Below, piece after piece: positions 1 to 13,600 of a DNA stretch of 50,714 nucleotides (within the stretch, counting starts at the first letter, position 1; every line of letters begins with the position of its first letter). The stretch is from Acanthaster planci (lineage: Eukaryota > Echinodermata > Asteroidea > Valvatida > Acanthasteridae): assembly GCF_001949145.1 (NCBI RefSeq), contig NW_019091393.1:1491481-1542194 (forward strand), written 5' to 3'. The translations under genes and the position numbers were made by a program. The notes under the pieces are model-generated. The model was not told the origin of the DNA. It saw nothing but the letters and a program-made list of their open reading frames with translations, and searched no databases.

Positions 1-3000
1 CTGTAAGTTCACTGAGCATCTACCCATGCATCTCATCTTTGCACTTTGCAGAATCCACCGATGAGGCAGAAATACATGACACTGAAACAGACTAATGAAT
101 CATTAGCACGTGAACTGGAGGCACGACAACAGGAACTAGACTCACTCAACACAAAGAAAGAAAATCTGGAAGATGTAAGTATGCATGAAGAGTACCAGAG
201 AGAGACTTTGTGTCAAGGAAACATTTAATGTCTAAATCAGACCACACCTTTGAAGGAAAGAGGACTGGTCTCCAGTTTCAGAGTTTACGATTTGTTCTTT
301 TCTTCTATTTGCCAGGAGTTGTCACATTCCCAGGTGAAGCAGGAGGCTGTTCGACTCTACGAGCAACTCCATGAACTAGAGGAGAAGAAAGCTCAGCTAA
401 TTGCTGAAGATAAGACTCGGGGGACACCAACAGAGGAACGAGAACGCCTCCTGAAACAAGTCAAAGAAGATAATCAAGAAATAGCCAGCATGGATAGACA
501 GTATGTAACACCTAGGAATTCACAATAGAGACAGTCAGTCTGTAATCTGGAACCAGTTGAAATATCCTAACAATATGGAACAATGTGCTTCTGAGATACA
601 GGTTGAATAGATAGACTCTTTAGGTTAGATGGGCTATTTCAAACACTGAAGAGTTAGTGGATAGATAGTCAAACCTACATAGCCATAGCCATAGCTACAT
701 ATTCTACAGATGTCACATTACTTGACTGAGCATAACCCACTTGTAGCTTGTGTAGACATATTGACTTATACAAGTGTACATGGACATACATTTCATTTCT
801 GTGTGATAGAATACAGGAATACAGAGATCAGATTAACACTCTACAGGAGGAGATACGACAATTGGACATGGATCTAGAAGAACATCAGGGTAAGGAATAA
901 GAAAAATCCTATCCAACGAGCAGAAATGTAAGTCTCTAAAACGGAGATTACCTTTCACATCAAAATAGGATAATCTCAAAGTTGTTAGTTGTACAGTATC
1001 TGAACTTTCTACTGAATTTCAAGTTTCAAAATTCAAGGTTTGGAAAAAGTTCATTGAATTAGGTTATTACACAAAAATAAAGTTTTTGACAGTTTTTTTC
1101 TGCAGTTCTTTTGTTTTTGTGATCTTTTTTGAAACAGGTGAAAAGAACATGAAATACAAAGAATTGAAGAAGAGAGATGAAACAATGACAGGTAGGTTGT
1201 TGCGATTTGTAAAATCTAAAAATCAACTTGATTCAAATAAACTGGAGCAGGTGGTATCAGTTAACGAAGGTAGGCAGTGTATGCAAAACTCAATAATTTT
1301 TAAAAGTTGTTTACAGCAAAAGTGAAATTTCTGATTAGTGAAATTCATAATATGCAAAATTTTATTAACAGGGTTGTTGTTATATGAGAATTTTAAATAC
1401 ATGTGCTGTGAACTTGAAAGCAGCAGTTTTGTGTGAATTACTACTGTTGCATCTTTTGTGTAGAATTTTTGGAGAGCTTTGAAGATACCAAATCCCAGGA
1501 AATGGTGAGTTGAAAAGAGTTCAACAGAACTTTAAGTTACATTGAGAATGATACTAGTTATTATAAGAATGATACGATATCATAAATTCAGCCTGGTTTC
1601 CCTGCTCAGAATGATTTAGCCAGAGGAACAAGCCAAAAGATCAAATCTTTATCATTTGTGTCTTGTTTTACAGGAACACAAGGCTAACCTTGAGGAAAAC
1701 ATTGTTGCTATCTTGTCTCATCTGAGTAGGGTGAGTAGATGTCACAGTTACAAACAGAGGTTCGTAATGTGAACACTTTCTCTTCACAAGTTGTTAAATG
1801 CTACTGCCACTTTACTGTCTGATGTAACTTAGCTCAGTGGTTGAAACAAGAGTCAGTGAGTGGAATTACTGACTAATTTCAGTCCTGACATCCCCTCACT
1901 TTTTTCCCCTGAATGTAGAACTTGGGTCGCACTAAACACATGCCCAGTCCGCAGGAATTGGCACGGATGCAGGATGATTTGAGCTTTAAGCAAACAGAGA
2001 TGCAGAAATCGGAGGCTACAGCAACCTCGTTGGCAGGAGGTAATCGGCACAATGATCCGGCAATGATAGTTTAACCACTGTGTCCAATCACATCAACCGC
2101 TATCAATGCTCATGTTTATTGTTTGAAATAAGGAAGGTAAAAGGAAAAGTAAACAGAACTCCTTGGTCTTACAATCATGACTTTACTCGATGTTTTTGAT
2201 TCTGTATGCTGTCTTGAATGATAAGGAACCGAAATGCTCATGTTGCTCTTTTGAAGTGTTTCATTCAGATCTTTGTCCTTTTGTTTGGATCAAGAAGTGC
2301 ATCCAGCATGATCCAATTTTGGAGGAGATTGTTCTAAATTCTGTACAGAAACATTGGGCATTTCCAGGTTTGGTTCCAGCAATTAAACTGTGTTGTGGAA
2401 TGTTGAAATTGTGTTCAAGAAACCTTCTTGCTAGACTGGATGCTATTCATTTTCTGTTTCTCTCAGAGAGTGCTCGTCTTCAGATGGACCTTCAAAAGGT
2501 AGAGCAATTGGAAGCTAAGATTAATGCTGAGCTGGAGACTTTAAAGGCCAAGATTGACACCATGAATGAAGAACTGGAAAAGTACTCTGACCTCAATCGA
2601 CTACGTGCTGAATCTGACCAAAGAAAACAGGTAGGATTCAGTGGATCTGTTTAAGGACTGCCCTCTTGTGGTGAAAGGGCCAAGAACCACTTTGAAGCAA
2701 GGGTGCTGGCTGCCATCTTCCATGATGGGCATATAATGAGTGTCATTTTGTCAGGTGGCTGTGTTTTTTGGAGGGTGTATAGTCTTGAAACAGCACTATT
2801 TGACATTTTGATGTTTTCCTTCGTTTGTCATTTATCAGCAAGGTTTGGAGTTCAAAACTAGCCTTTAGCAATATGTAAATTCCCTGAAACTGAGTCATCA
2901 TACAACATCTTCTAAAGAAGATAATTTACATATGAAAACTTCCTCAAGTTCTTTTCCATCCTTTTGTACAGAAGTTGCAAGAGGAAAAAGTAACACTGAC

Positions 3001-3805
3001 TACCAGAAGGGATACCTTTAAGCAGGGTAAGAGTATGTAATAGCGCCCTCATAGGGTTACTCTTAAAGTCCATTGGAGCATGATCCGTTGCAACGTTGGG
3101 GCATGATCTGTAGTTCTTATATTCATGACCTTGCACCTACTAGTAAAATATTAAAAGGAATAAATTTATGAGAAATTAGGCATATCTCAGAAACTCAATG
3201 ATTATATATATCAATAATGGAATGCAGTTTATTTGCCTATCTATTTCAGCTGTGCAAGAACTGTCAGCTCATTATGAAGCAACAAAAACTCAGCTAAATG
3301 AGAACGAGACTTATGCCCAGCTGGGAAACTTGGAACGGAAGTGGCAACATCATGAGCAGAACAACTTTGTCATGAAAGAATGTATCCTTTTCATGAAGAA
3401 ATAGTATTTTCATAGTGAATAAAAACGTTGTATGAGCCTTACATTACAGACATTGGGAGAGGATTTTTTTGGTTTTTCTTCATTGATTTTGTGTGTCTTG
3501 TATTGAACATCAAATGGTTTTGGCCAAAATCTCCCATCATTTAGGATTTGGGCATGAAAATCACAAGTAGCTATTTAACTGAAATGTAATCATTAAAACT
3601 TAAACATATTGACCATTTACAGTAAGATATTTTAGGAGTCATTGACGTACATCTTTTGGTTTAATTTCCTTGACCTTGTTGGTTAGTCATTGCAGCTAAG
3701 AGCATGGAAAGTGACTACCGCCCTCTAGTGGCCACTGTCAAGACTCAGATCAGCGACTATAACAAGTTGATTCAGGAAAGTCTGACTCGAGGAGTCCAAC
3801 GCTAA
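1..3805 (+). CDS. IFT74: Intraflagellar transport protein 74 (IFT-B core), 3' part of gene
   Basis: IFT74 pairs with IFT81 as a long coiled coil in the IFT-B complex, which carries tubulin and other cargo into cilia. Exons: 1-2 (last two bases, inferred from the donor at 3), 52-174, 316-500, 810-889, 1138-1191, 1464-1504, 1674-1730, 1919-2039, 2467-2630, 2972-3026, 3250-3381, 3687-3805 (TAA at 3803-3805). The eleven full exons total 1131 nt and give 376 residues in one unbroken frame. Recognisable family motifs are [44 protein letters not shown] and the end ESDYRPL. The protein is almost entirely charged heptad-type coiled coil, with no membrane segment. Human IFT74 has about 600 residues, so the basic tubulin-binding N-terminus and the promoter lie upstream of the window. 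The first complete intron (3-51) is only 49 bp. The identification is firm; exon 1-2 is the weakest part. Confidence 0.95.
3382..3686 (+). other. IFT74: U12-type (minor spliceosome) intron of IFT74
   Basis: The donor at 3382 reads GTATCCTT, an exact match to the U12-type 5' splice-site consensus. TTCCTTGAC at 3666-3674 matches the U12 branch-site consensus TTCCTTRAC. The branch A at 3673 lies 13 nt upstream of the exon, inside the narrow window typical of U12 introns. The intron ends TTAG with no long pyrimidine tract next to the AG. It is a phase 1 intron splitting the Phe codon in the sequence KEFIAAKS. No other donor in the three genes has this octamer. Confidence 0.85.
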
Positions 3806-4430
3806 TAGTGGCCCCTGAAGGCCCCTGTTGGGAGAAGATGTCACAGCACCGTGCTGATTGATCCCATTAATATAAATTTTACAGTGTTTCTTATTGGCCA
3901 TCGTCATATTCACTTTGAAAATGTTGACGTGTTCAACTTGTGATTTTTCTCCAACTGAATATAATGCATTGCTTTTATTTGGTTTTAACTGAAACCGCAT
4001 TTTTATACTCTTGGTTTTCACGTGTGAATTTGGGTCCGTATACCTGCACATGTACACTGTACGTGAGATTTGGTGCATAGGTATTATACATGTATTTGTA
4101 TTCACCTACATGTATATACATATCTGTTGATTACTTTGGAAGATGGATTAAATTATTTGAGGATCTGCTTTGCAAAAGTTGTTTGAAAATGGTCCGAGAT
4201 TCTAGAAATATCTCATTTTTGCTAGTCTGACATTTAGTAATTTAAATCTAATGCTTTTGCATTTTATTAACATAATTTGTTAATTACAAAGGCCATATTC
4301 CTACATGAAAAAGTAACCTTTGGATAATTAGCACTGATTATGTAGGCCTTTGGGAAATCCTATACCTTGGGTCTTTCTGTATTATTAATTTGATGTGTCC
4401 TTCAATAAAACATTGAATTCATTACCTGGG
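3806..4430 (+). other. IFT74: IFT74 3' UTR with poly(A) signal at 4404-4409
   Basis: Sequence after the IFT74 stop is AT-rich and non-coding. AATAAA at 4404-4409, about 600 nt past the stop, is the most credible poly(A) signal and is followed within 40 nt by TG-rich sequence. The exact cleavage site is not visible. Confidence 0.5.
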
Positions 4431-7400
4431 CCAGTGGTTATCGTTTTGCATAGTTGCTGTATAGATGACCTTCCAATTAAAATCCACTCAAATGCTATTT
4501 TTTGGGGGCATTGAAGAGTGAATTATGTGCACACTGTAAATATTTTTGTGCGTGTATAAAACAGTTTCATGACAAATTTCATTATTCACCAAATTGCTCA
4601 TAAATTTACATATTTGGCATGACAGCAAGTGCTTCTTACAGCTGTTAACATTTTACCTTTTTGTAGGAAATGTGTACCAAAGCATGTGGATGTACATGTA
4701 TTTACGTCAAAAATGTGGTGGAATTTTTGATGTTTGAATTTTAGAATTCAGACAAAAAAGATATATTCGCGAGAGACGTAGAATAGTGCAAATAAATTTC
4801 AAAATCCAGTGAACCATTCTAGATATTTCTTTCACATTCGGGTGTATTTTTGGCATATATTCGTTTCAAAATTCTGTTTTCGCGAATCATCTGAAGTAGT
4901 AATGTTCGATGTCCTGTCGTGGCTGAATTCTTAGCTTTAAGAACACATCCACTGCTTCTCAATTCTTGAATTTCTGAAGTTGGTAAGTAATAAACCTAGT
5001 TTCCTGTATTCAAACAGGCACGCAGGTGGTCAGCCATGTTTCTCCTGACATTGCATTGTGTCAACACATTCGATATTACCGCTGCTGTCTCGGCATAGTT
5101 TGGTCTGAAAGCAGTCCAATTTCTAGTAGTGCTTTTGTTAGTCGATTCTGCGAGAGTTCAGACGGCAGGGTGAATTGTTCGAAATGTCAGGCGGGCTGCC
5201 GGCCGCCCAGCCAGGCCGGCCAATGATAACAGAACTCTGCTTCCCCTGTCGATACAGCAGCTGCACTTACATGTATGTGTAGAATACTCGGCAATAATGT
5301 TTAAGCCTTTGGATCTCAAATAACAGTGATTTGAGGCATTTATACTTCAAGAATTCAACCACTGCAATAGCACCAATTTCATGTTTGATTTTGCTCTGTG
5401 TGTCCCTATATCAAAAGCCAGTTCCCCTTTTAAATCTTGGAAAAAATGGAATTTTCCCCCAAACGCCTGTTCTTTTTTTTTTTAACCCCTTTAAGAATCC
5501 TCATCCCAGATCATGTTGTAATGCAGATTTTATGTGCCTGTGCTTTAAATATAATAATAATTGGCAGTATGTCTAAAGGTGTGTGTATATGTGGGGGGGG
5601 GGACTTTACCCGCCCCTATCCTTCCTCCATGGGATAAGCCTCTGGTGAAATTGGAGGGAAAACCCGCAAGAAAGATACATGTATGTGTGGAAATTTACCA
5701 GTTGATGTATCAAATGCGTCACTATACTTACTTCGGTGAGCGAAAGATTGAGTATCATATTTCATATATTCCTATCTCAGTGGAAATGACGAACTGCCTT
5801 TATTACATTGTACCAAAATATGAAGGCAAGTCGAGCTGCCTTGTGACACCTCTCTGCTTTCACCTGTCGTGATATGACCCTACCCCTCCTCAAAATCCTT
5901 CTCGATCACAAACCAACATCTTTTAGCAATCGGACAGGTCCTTCCCGTTAAAATGCAACTGGAGTCTATATCAATTTCATCTTGAATTATAAATCAATAA
6001 CAGTCTTGTCTGTGGTTATTAAGGGACAAGAACGAGACTGTTTACCTAGGCCGTTTGACCATCACACTGTGCTGCATACTAAATGGTCATTTAGGCCTAT
6101 TCCCAATTCAACCAGGAACAATCTGTCCCTCGTGTATGCTGATGGATTTTATGTGAAGTGAAAAATTCGCTCTGGTTCTGCTTTTCCCCACGTTTGAAGG
6201 TCACGAAATGTTTTTTTCCATGGAAGTTGAGTAAATTAGATGTATACCGGTACGAAGGAAGTGCTTTTAATAATTATAATGCCGCTTTCTTCTGATTACC
6301 CTTTGCGACATGAAGGTTCTCTCCATCAAGATACTGGCGTCGAGTCAGCGGCATGGTCATTAACAGGTCTTATCAAGCTAAGCACTTCAATTACTGCTAT
6401 TTTTGGTTACAACCGACGTCACTGAAGTGAATGTGCTATAGGAAGTGTTACTGGCCGAACATTTACATAACTTATACAGATACGCTAACTAGGAATTGTG
6501 AAGACAGTCACTGCTGGTTTTCCAGTCGTAAATAGATAAACATTTCTCTCGGATTTATTACGCTTTATGCCAATGATATAATCACTTGTTTCAAGCTCAA
6601 CCTAGGGGCACTTAAACAGGTGCCTACAGCTGCCAAGCTGTGCCGGCAGGTGAATAGCGTCGCTGCATAATGTATTCTTTTTTCTTTTTTTTTTGCTCAA
6701 GAAGGAAAGTTCTGTTGCTTCAAGCATAGAGCTATGCTTGAAGTGAGAATCTGGAGTCGTGGACGCGCTCCCTAGGCGATGTACCAAGTTATGTCACTGA
6801 GGATACTGGGGCCGTTGCTGCCTTCAGTATCGCTGCCGCTGTCACACGTTTGTTAATACATGTTAATAACATTACTGCTGCTCCCATTGTTTTGGGCAAA
6901 ATGTTATCAGAGAATAATTTCAGCAAATACTGAACATTTCTGAACAGCTTCAATTATCAAGCTAAGAATTTTGTCCATCAGAATTAGTTGTACTTTGATC
7001 TAGGCCCTATATAGGCCCGGCCCATAGCTGTGCCTGTCATCGTCCTACTGAACAAACCTTTGTAGACATGCAATCTCTAATCAAAATTTACATTACATTT
7101 TGAACATGCAAGCTTCCTGACATCAGACCACTTATGCTTTCTGTAAGGGTGCCAAAACTGGGATGGACTCGACGTTAAATGAACATCGCATTTGTTTACT
7201 GTGCACTCTCGAGTCTCGCTTTTTTGTTTAGTAGTTCACTTTAATTTCCATAGTTATGCTTTGTGTTGAGTTCAAACAATGAGGCCTCTTCATTTGGTAT
7301 TCTCACCAATGCCTCATGGCTGGTTTGTAGCTTTTTTCCCTCTTACTCTGATTTGAACTGATTTCTGTCTCTGTCTGCTTCCGGGCACACGGCAGGTGTT

Positions 7401-10400
7401 CCTGTCTCTTTCCCCACCTTCTCCTCCTAATGCGTGCCGACATTGTCTCACCAAAACATTGATTACCTTTCTCCATTGGTGTTTTTCTTAACGGTGTGAA
7501 CTAGACACCAAATGACAGGTTTTACTGAGAGTTGTAGGTCGATATGCCCGTTACACAAACGACTTGCACCGTGTTAAATTGGTGTATTTTGTCTTGATAA
7601 TTTACAACCAACATGGAGGCTTTATCCAAATTATCGTCATTTTTTTACGTTTTGACTGTAAAAGATAACTTACTTTTTTATCGATACTGAACGGTTGACT
7701 CGATATCAAGCCAATTAGTGTTTTGAAGAAACTTAATCTGAAGACAATTAAAATATGTGACCACGTTTGAACCTTCATGTTGACAATGATGCCGTTCAAT
7801 CTATTTTTTTAACCTCATGAAGATCGCATATAGCAACAAATACCACGATAAGTTGTGCGCGTGCTGGCGAGTCGGTCTCTTCAGTATAATGTTGAAAATA
7901 AATTCAGCAGTTCGGAGAAAAATTGCCTGCTCACTGTCCACAGTGAAGCCTTGTATAAGCTCAAAGGTTTAAGTAATTTGTCGATGTGACTCGATGTGTT
8001 AACATGGCCTTCCTTATAGCTATGCAATTCCTTTTGTTTTGAATTCTTTAAAGTTGTCATGCCAGCTATTTCCCGTTTCTTTCTGCCATTCTATTCTACG
8101 CATTCGTCTGTTTGCGTTTTCAATCTCTAGTGTGGTTTATCCATTTTTGTCATGTTTATGTGATATGATGTCACAGGAATAACATCAAATGTACCCATGG
8201 AGCCGCACAGGACTGCAAATAGGCGAAGGTGTCTTTTTGCTTTCTTCTTAAACTTGATTTTGGTCTTGTGTAAAGTGTAAATTGTTCCCTCCATTCAGGG
8301 TTTGATTTGTCACCATTTTCGGTTCATTTATTGTCATGTGGAACTGGCCACGAGTGTGACCATACTTTATATTTCGTCAGTAGGCTAAACATCTTGACAG
8401 GTCTACATTCTAAAATCTCCCTACTTGACTTGATTTTGAGCAGGAAGAACTATAAACAAAGAGCACAGAATGATGGCATCATATGGTGGTGGAGAAAATT
8501 CGCCGGTTCTGTCAAGCATAAGTAAAATTGGAGCAAATTTTCCAGCGCTGCATGTGTTTTTAAAAATCTACCATGACTGTCAGTAGCTTCGAGGAGTAAT
8601 CCACATTGCCATTTGAATCATTTACGATTACATCGCCGCACTATTACTGTTCACTGAATCTGTCCAGTAGCTCAGTTTCGCTGTTCTTTGGAGTACTGAC
8701 TTGAGAGGCCATCGACTTTCTGGAAAGAAGAAGTGAAGTAGACATTTGATCTTGTCAAAAACAGAAGGTTTGGCGTTTATTGGAATTGCTAATGTATCAC
8801 GAACACACACCGTCATGAATGTATTGGACCAGTTTCCGTTCTGCATAAGTTTCTGACGACTCTACAACACGTACTAATAACATAGCTGCCTCCAGCGTAT
8901 TTCGTATAAGTACATCGTTAACGAGACCGGATCTCAGCCCCTTACCCTTGGATTTTTAATAATACTGTATTTGCGTCAGTAATGCAAAATGTGTTGTCTG
9001 TTATTTCGGCTTTTAGAAAGAACGACGTACTAAATTAGGTTTGACTTGATTAGGTTGTGTAGCTTCTGTACACTTAGATTCAACTTGGAGTATGTGTTTG
9101 ATGTTATAGCTAGGAACGCCCGTGATTACAGCCATGGTTCGTGTGGCATAAAATTGTACTCTTCAATTTTCGACGTTACTCAGATCAATTCCTAATGATT
9201 TGAGCTTTTTAGGTCAAAGCATGCACAGGCGTATTTTGCCCGGAAGCAACACGATCAGGATATCAGAGGACAAAAATGCTTAGATTCATCATTTTGTCAT
9301 TTTCTTGACCCACTTAACTCGTGACATCAGCTTAAGTCATCAAAATCAGTCTTAATTAAAACCCGTCAAAACGAGATGAACTAACGGCATGCACATACTA
9401 CTCAGGCCGACTGCAAAATTGCACTTTTAGACCTGCTTCATGAAATCTAGGAAAATTGAAGGCAGACGTACGAACCGAGATTGTTAAGTTTTGAAGGAAG
9501 TAAAACGGGCACATAATTTGGTTATTTTTCACTTCTTTATCTGTTTGCAAATCGATATTTGTGCCTGTTCTCGTCAATAATTAATTTCCTTGCAATCGCA
9601 CAATATTTCCAGTCAGAAAAATATCTAGGTGATATCATTCTGCACTTTGGAAATGATTTGTGTGTGTAGTGATTGCATTCCTTCAATAAAATGAAAGACA
9701 CGCAAAACCTTTCTGGTGCTATATTTAATAACGTAACACAATCGAAAGCTCAATATAGTGTCTGGATGTGAAATCACGTTTACGTTACACACCACTGCAT
9801 CTGATGTTAATGAACTTATTCATGAAGCCATTTTGGTATCACTTAAAATTGTTTCATTAAATAGTTATGCTACCCCAACCTGGCACCATTTAAGTCCTAT
9901 GCATGAGTAATTCCTCGTCAGTTTGTATAACCAGCATACAGAATTAAAACTAAAAAATAGGCCCCTACTCATTTTCAATCATACATTGTAACGCATTTTC
10001 AATTTGTCAACGAATTTTCCTCACCAAAATCAGCAGTCATTGTATGGTACCAGAAATCTTGTTGTTGTTGTTATAATTAGGACCTTAAAATGATATTCAT
10101 TCATTCATTCGTCTTTTTAATTGAATCAGGGATTTTTCCACTTAACTTCAGCAACAGCTATTTAGCATTTGTTCTGAATAAAATCTGTTGGAATGCACTA
10201 AATTGATTCAATCATGTCTGGACACGACAATGGAACAGCCGTCGGGCTTGAGGTAAACCGGTCATGCAGAAGGTTTTAGTACTTGCGCCGTCGCATAGAG
10301 TTCACCTCATATGAGTAGACATCAGCGCAAATGAACCTTAGGTAAGCTGCCTTTAGCACGCTAATGAGAACCTCTCAGTTTAGCATCACTCCAAGAACTT

Positions 10401-10684
10401 TAAAGTAAGATGAGAGTTCCTTGTGTCTTTACACGGTATCTAGTACTTAGTTCACGGTATTGGAGCGCCAATACCAAGATCTGATATCTTCATGCTTTCA
10501 GCTTCAAACCAAGTGGAGTAGGCCTCAATGAAGGGATGTTTAGAAAGTGGATTACATCTTTCCATCCTACTGAATAATGTAAAAAGCGTCTCGTCGGACA
10601 AATTGTGGAGAGTGGTGAGCTTCAATTTGATTATCAGACGGTCTTAGGTGTGTAAAACGAATTACAGCCTTCGGGTTGATCGAA
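4431..10684. other. Intergenic region, no gene recognised
   Basis: About 6.2 kb between the IFT74 poly(A) signal and the receptor start codon. Open frames here are short (mostly under 100 codons), lack family motifs and lack flanking splice signals, so I call none. Visible landmarks are a G10 run at 5593-5602, a GC-rich patch near 5198-5221 containing GGCCGGCC, a 26-bp palindrome at 6718-6743 and a short ATTC tetranucleotide run near 10095-10110. The receptor promoter and any 5' UTR exons should lie in the 3' part of this interval, but I cannot place a TATA box or transcription start with confidence. Confidence 0.5.
6718..6743. repeat. Near-perfect 26-bp palindrome
   Basis: Two 12-bp arms (CTTCAAGCATAG and CTATGCTTGAAG) are perfect reverse complements separated by two bases. 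The site lies in intergenic DNA about 4 kb upstream of the receptor start. It could be a regulatory palindrome or the relic of a small inverted-repeat element. Confidence 0.75.
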
Positions 10685-13600
10685 ATGGAGAGGCTGATGA
10701 TGAAAGTTGCTTCCGTGATCTCCGCCTTTATCTTCCTGCAAGTTACAGGTAAAGCGATTATGTTTATTCCCTTTCATTTATAACACTTACGCTTTATCTA
10801 CTTATTCTAATGTAAGGAACATTGTAAATGTATTTTTCATGTCTGTATTGTTGCTTTGCAAATAGCATTTTCTAGATTTTAGAATATGGCGCTAAAGCTG
10901 TAAGATATTTTACAGCTTTCACGTCAAACTCAAAGCGTGTTTTCAGTACGACGTGTACCGGCAATCGAATGTGACTTGGCCTTCGTTTTTTGCAAGTATT
11001 GGATGACAGAGACAAGTGCGCACTTCTGAGGACGAAAACACTTGAACAAGTAACCGATACTGCTTAACTGCCTGTGTAGTCTTGATGATACATCTGCTAA
11101 ATGACTGCTGAAAATACCACTCGATCACAACGGCACAAGATTAAAATGTTAGTAGTAAAAGAGGAATGTAGTGAAGGCTATGGATCCAAGCAAACACAAG
11201 CTGAACTTCATTATATATTTTCAAATAGTAATTGCATGCAGTATATAGCTATGTTGTCGGAAAGAAATCTTGCGTTTAAGACCCTCCTAAGCGGTTCTGT
11301 TAAATTTTGGTCCATGCAATTCCAAATGCGAAATTGTTTCCTGAATCGCGTTGACAATTATGAATTATTGTTATTTTGCCATCATGAAGACTTCGGTGAT
11401 TTCATACAGCAAATGGGATGTTGCAGTTACAGTTCAATTACTAAGTGTAGATTATTTTTACCGGAGAATTCAAGGAAGTCACTTTGTAATATTTTCTAAA
11501 CATAAAATGCTGAAAGAGACAGGACGTGGGTGAAGCGCTCGGCCAATGATACATGTAATGAAAGGAACACAGTCAATAAAAATGGTGCGTCAGTACTTGT
11601 GACTATACGGTTTAACATATTGGTTGGAATTTGCTTCCTCGAGGCAGTACAATATTTTGAATTAAATTATATAAATTTTCATAATATCTACGTCATTAAC
11701 GGGAATTAACCATAAATGGACAAAAGTCAATCAACTTTGTCAACGGATGGCAGTAATCATCTTTGTGCTGCATGGATGGACTTGGTATTCCATCATTTCT
11801 GCTTCTTATTCGTTCTGACAAGAGGAATGAGTATACGGTGTGACCCACCTTCGATGCTTGGGGCATAAAGTGAGCTTACTGCTGAGGGAAATCTGTGCTG
11901 CGAAAATTCAATTAGAAATATCAAGCCGTATACCCAGGAGCTTGCACGGAAACACTTGATGCATCTGGACATGTGTACGTAGATATTATCGAAACATAGA
12001 GATTTGGCTTTTTCCAGTTTTTCGCCAAATAACGTGTTACCTTTGAAAGTGCAGTCATCGTATACACTTAGAAATTATTGTTAATTGGTAAAAATGGTAG
12101 AATAAGTTTCATTCTGTTTTAATCCGAAGGTGGGATTTTCAAGCGTTTTATGTGAGATATAATAAAACTTTGTTGTTTTGTTCTCGTCTAACATTAAGAG
12201 TGTGATAGAGAACATACATGACGTCATGTTACCTTTTTTACGAGACAGTTTTGCTTAATTTTATCATTATCGTGACCTGGAATTTTCAAAATCAACAATC
12301 AATGCAGCGATGAGAGCACTGGATTTCTAGCAATGGTCTTTTCTCTCATTTGAGACAATACGCTTTCTCAAGGTGTATTTGTCATTTGTGATTTCGGCGT
12401 TTCCATTAACACAATCCGATTTCCCATTTTTGTTTAACAATTTATAACGTCAACTTTTCAAATTTGTTAGTGGACACCAACTTTGTCCCCGCGTCACTTG
12501 ATGACAAAAGCTACCGGTCTTTCTACATCGATTTTTGTATATGAAAATATACGAATAATGTACTCCTTTAAAAGAGAAAGTGCACTTGATACGTCATCTT
12601 CATTATATTGGGCTCTTGATACTACCCACCCCTTTTGTGGAGCTCTAATGGTGCATGAAATTCCAGTCCATCAAGACGTCATGATACCTACTCCTACAAC
12701 ATGACGACTTAATTGGCGAGCTGTGATAAAGGTATGTAGCTATAACCACGAGGCATCACCTGCAATATTTTACCCCACCAAATCTAGACAACTCTCCGTG
12801 GCTACCTTCTCACAAAAATGACAGGAAAAACAAGCTTCAGTTTCTGCCCTCGTCAACATGTTTCGATTTTTTTCAACAGTCTGTAGCTTTAAGACACAAC
12901 TGGATTTTTCTCTCTTGTCATGCACTTGAATATATACACCGGTCCCTATGGCGCGTAGGGTGTAGGCTTTTAGAAGTTTGCCTCGAGATGTTTTAAGTTG
13001 TAAGAATTCAATCTGCAACGGTCCCAGCAAAAGTACAAAGTAATGCTTAGTTTAGCATCGATCTTGGAAGTGGCTGTTCCTTGTGTGAACTCAGTATAAG
13101 GCTGTGTCGCATCAGTTTGCATGAGGATAAAGAATTTCTTTTGCATAAACCATGCCCCATCTCCGCACCTCAGGTGCGATATGTGCTCGCAATTAAATAC
13201 AGAACAGTTCGACTTTAACTCGGGGGACTATTGTCATACCTCGCTGCTGAGTAGTCTGCGTGGACTATCAGTCTTCATAAATATTAATTTGGAAAAAATT
13301 GCTCCGGGATTTCATGATGGAAAAAGCATTTGTATTTTTAACTGATGCTTATTAATTTTTGTTGCTTCATGATGTGATCAGTGAGCACGTCCTTCAATAA
13401 CGCCATACATATGTGTCAATTTTTTAGCTTTGGTAATCGGTAATTTTCTGGTTTACGATTTGTAGTGCAAAAACTTAGGAGTATATGTGATTATTTCTGT
13501 GGTCAGTAAAGCAAGCCTGAAAGCCATTTCTGAGAAGACCTGACTTTTAAAAATTTTTGAAATATTTCTAGGGTTCCTTCAAATCATTCCACTGACCCTT

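Noticed and set aside
1828-1900. A-box-like TTAGCTCAGTGG in an IFT74 intron, suggesting a tRNA or SINE
   Set aside because: No convincing B-box or tRNA stems follow, and the intron is only 188 bp.
11101-11499. 132-codon frame in receptor intron 1
   Set aside because: It looks like a chance frame in AT-rich intron DNA: no motif, no splice framing, and the receptor frame is complete without it.
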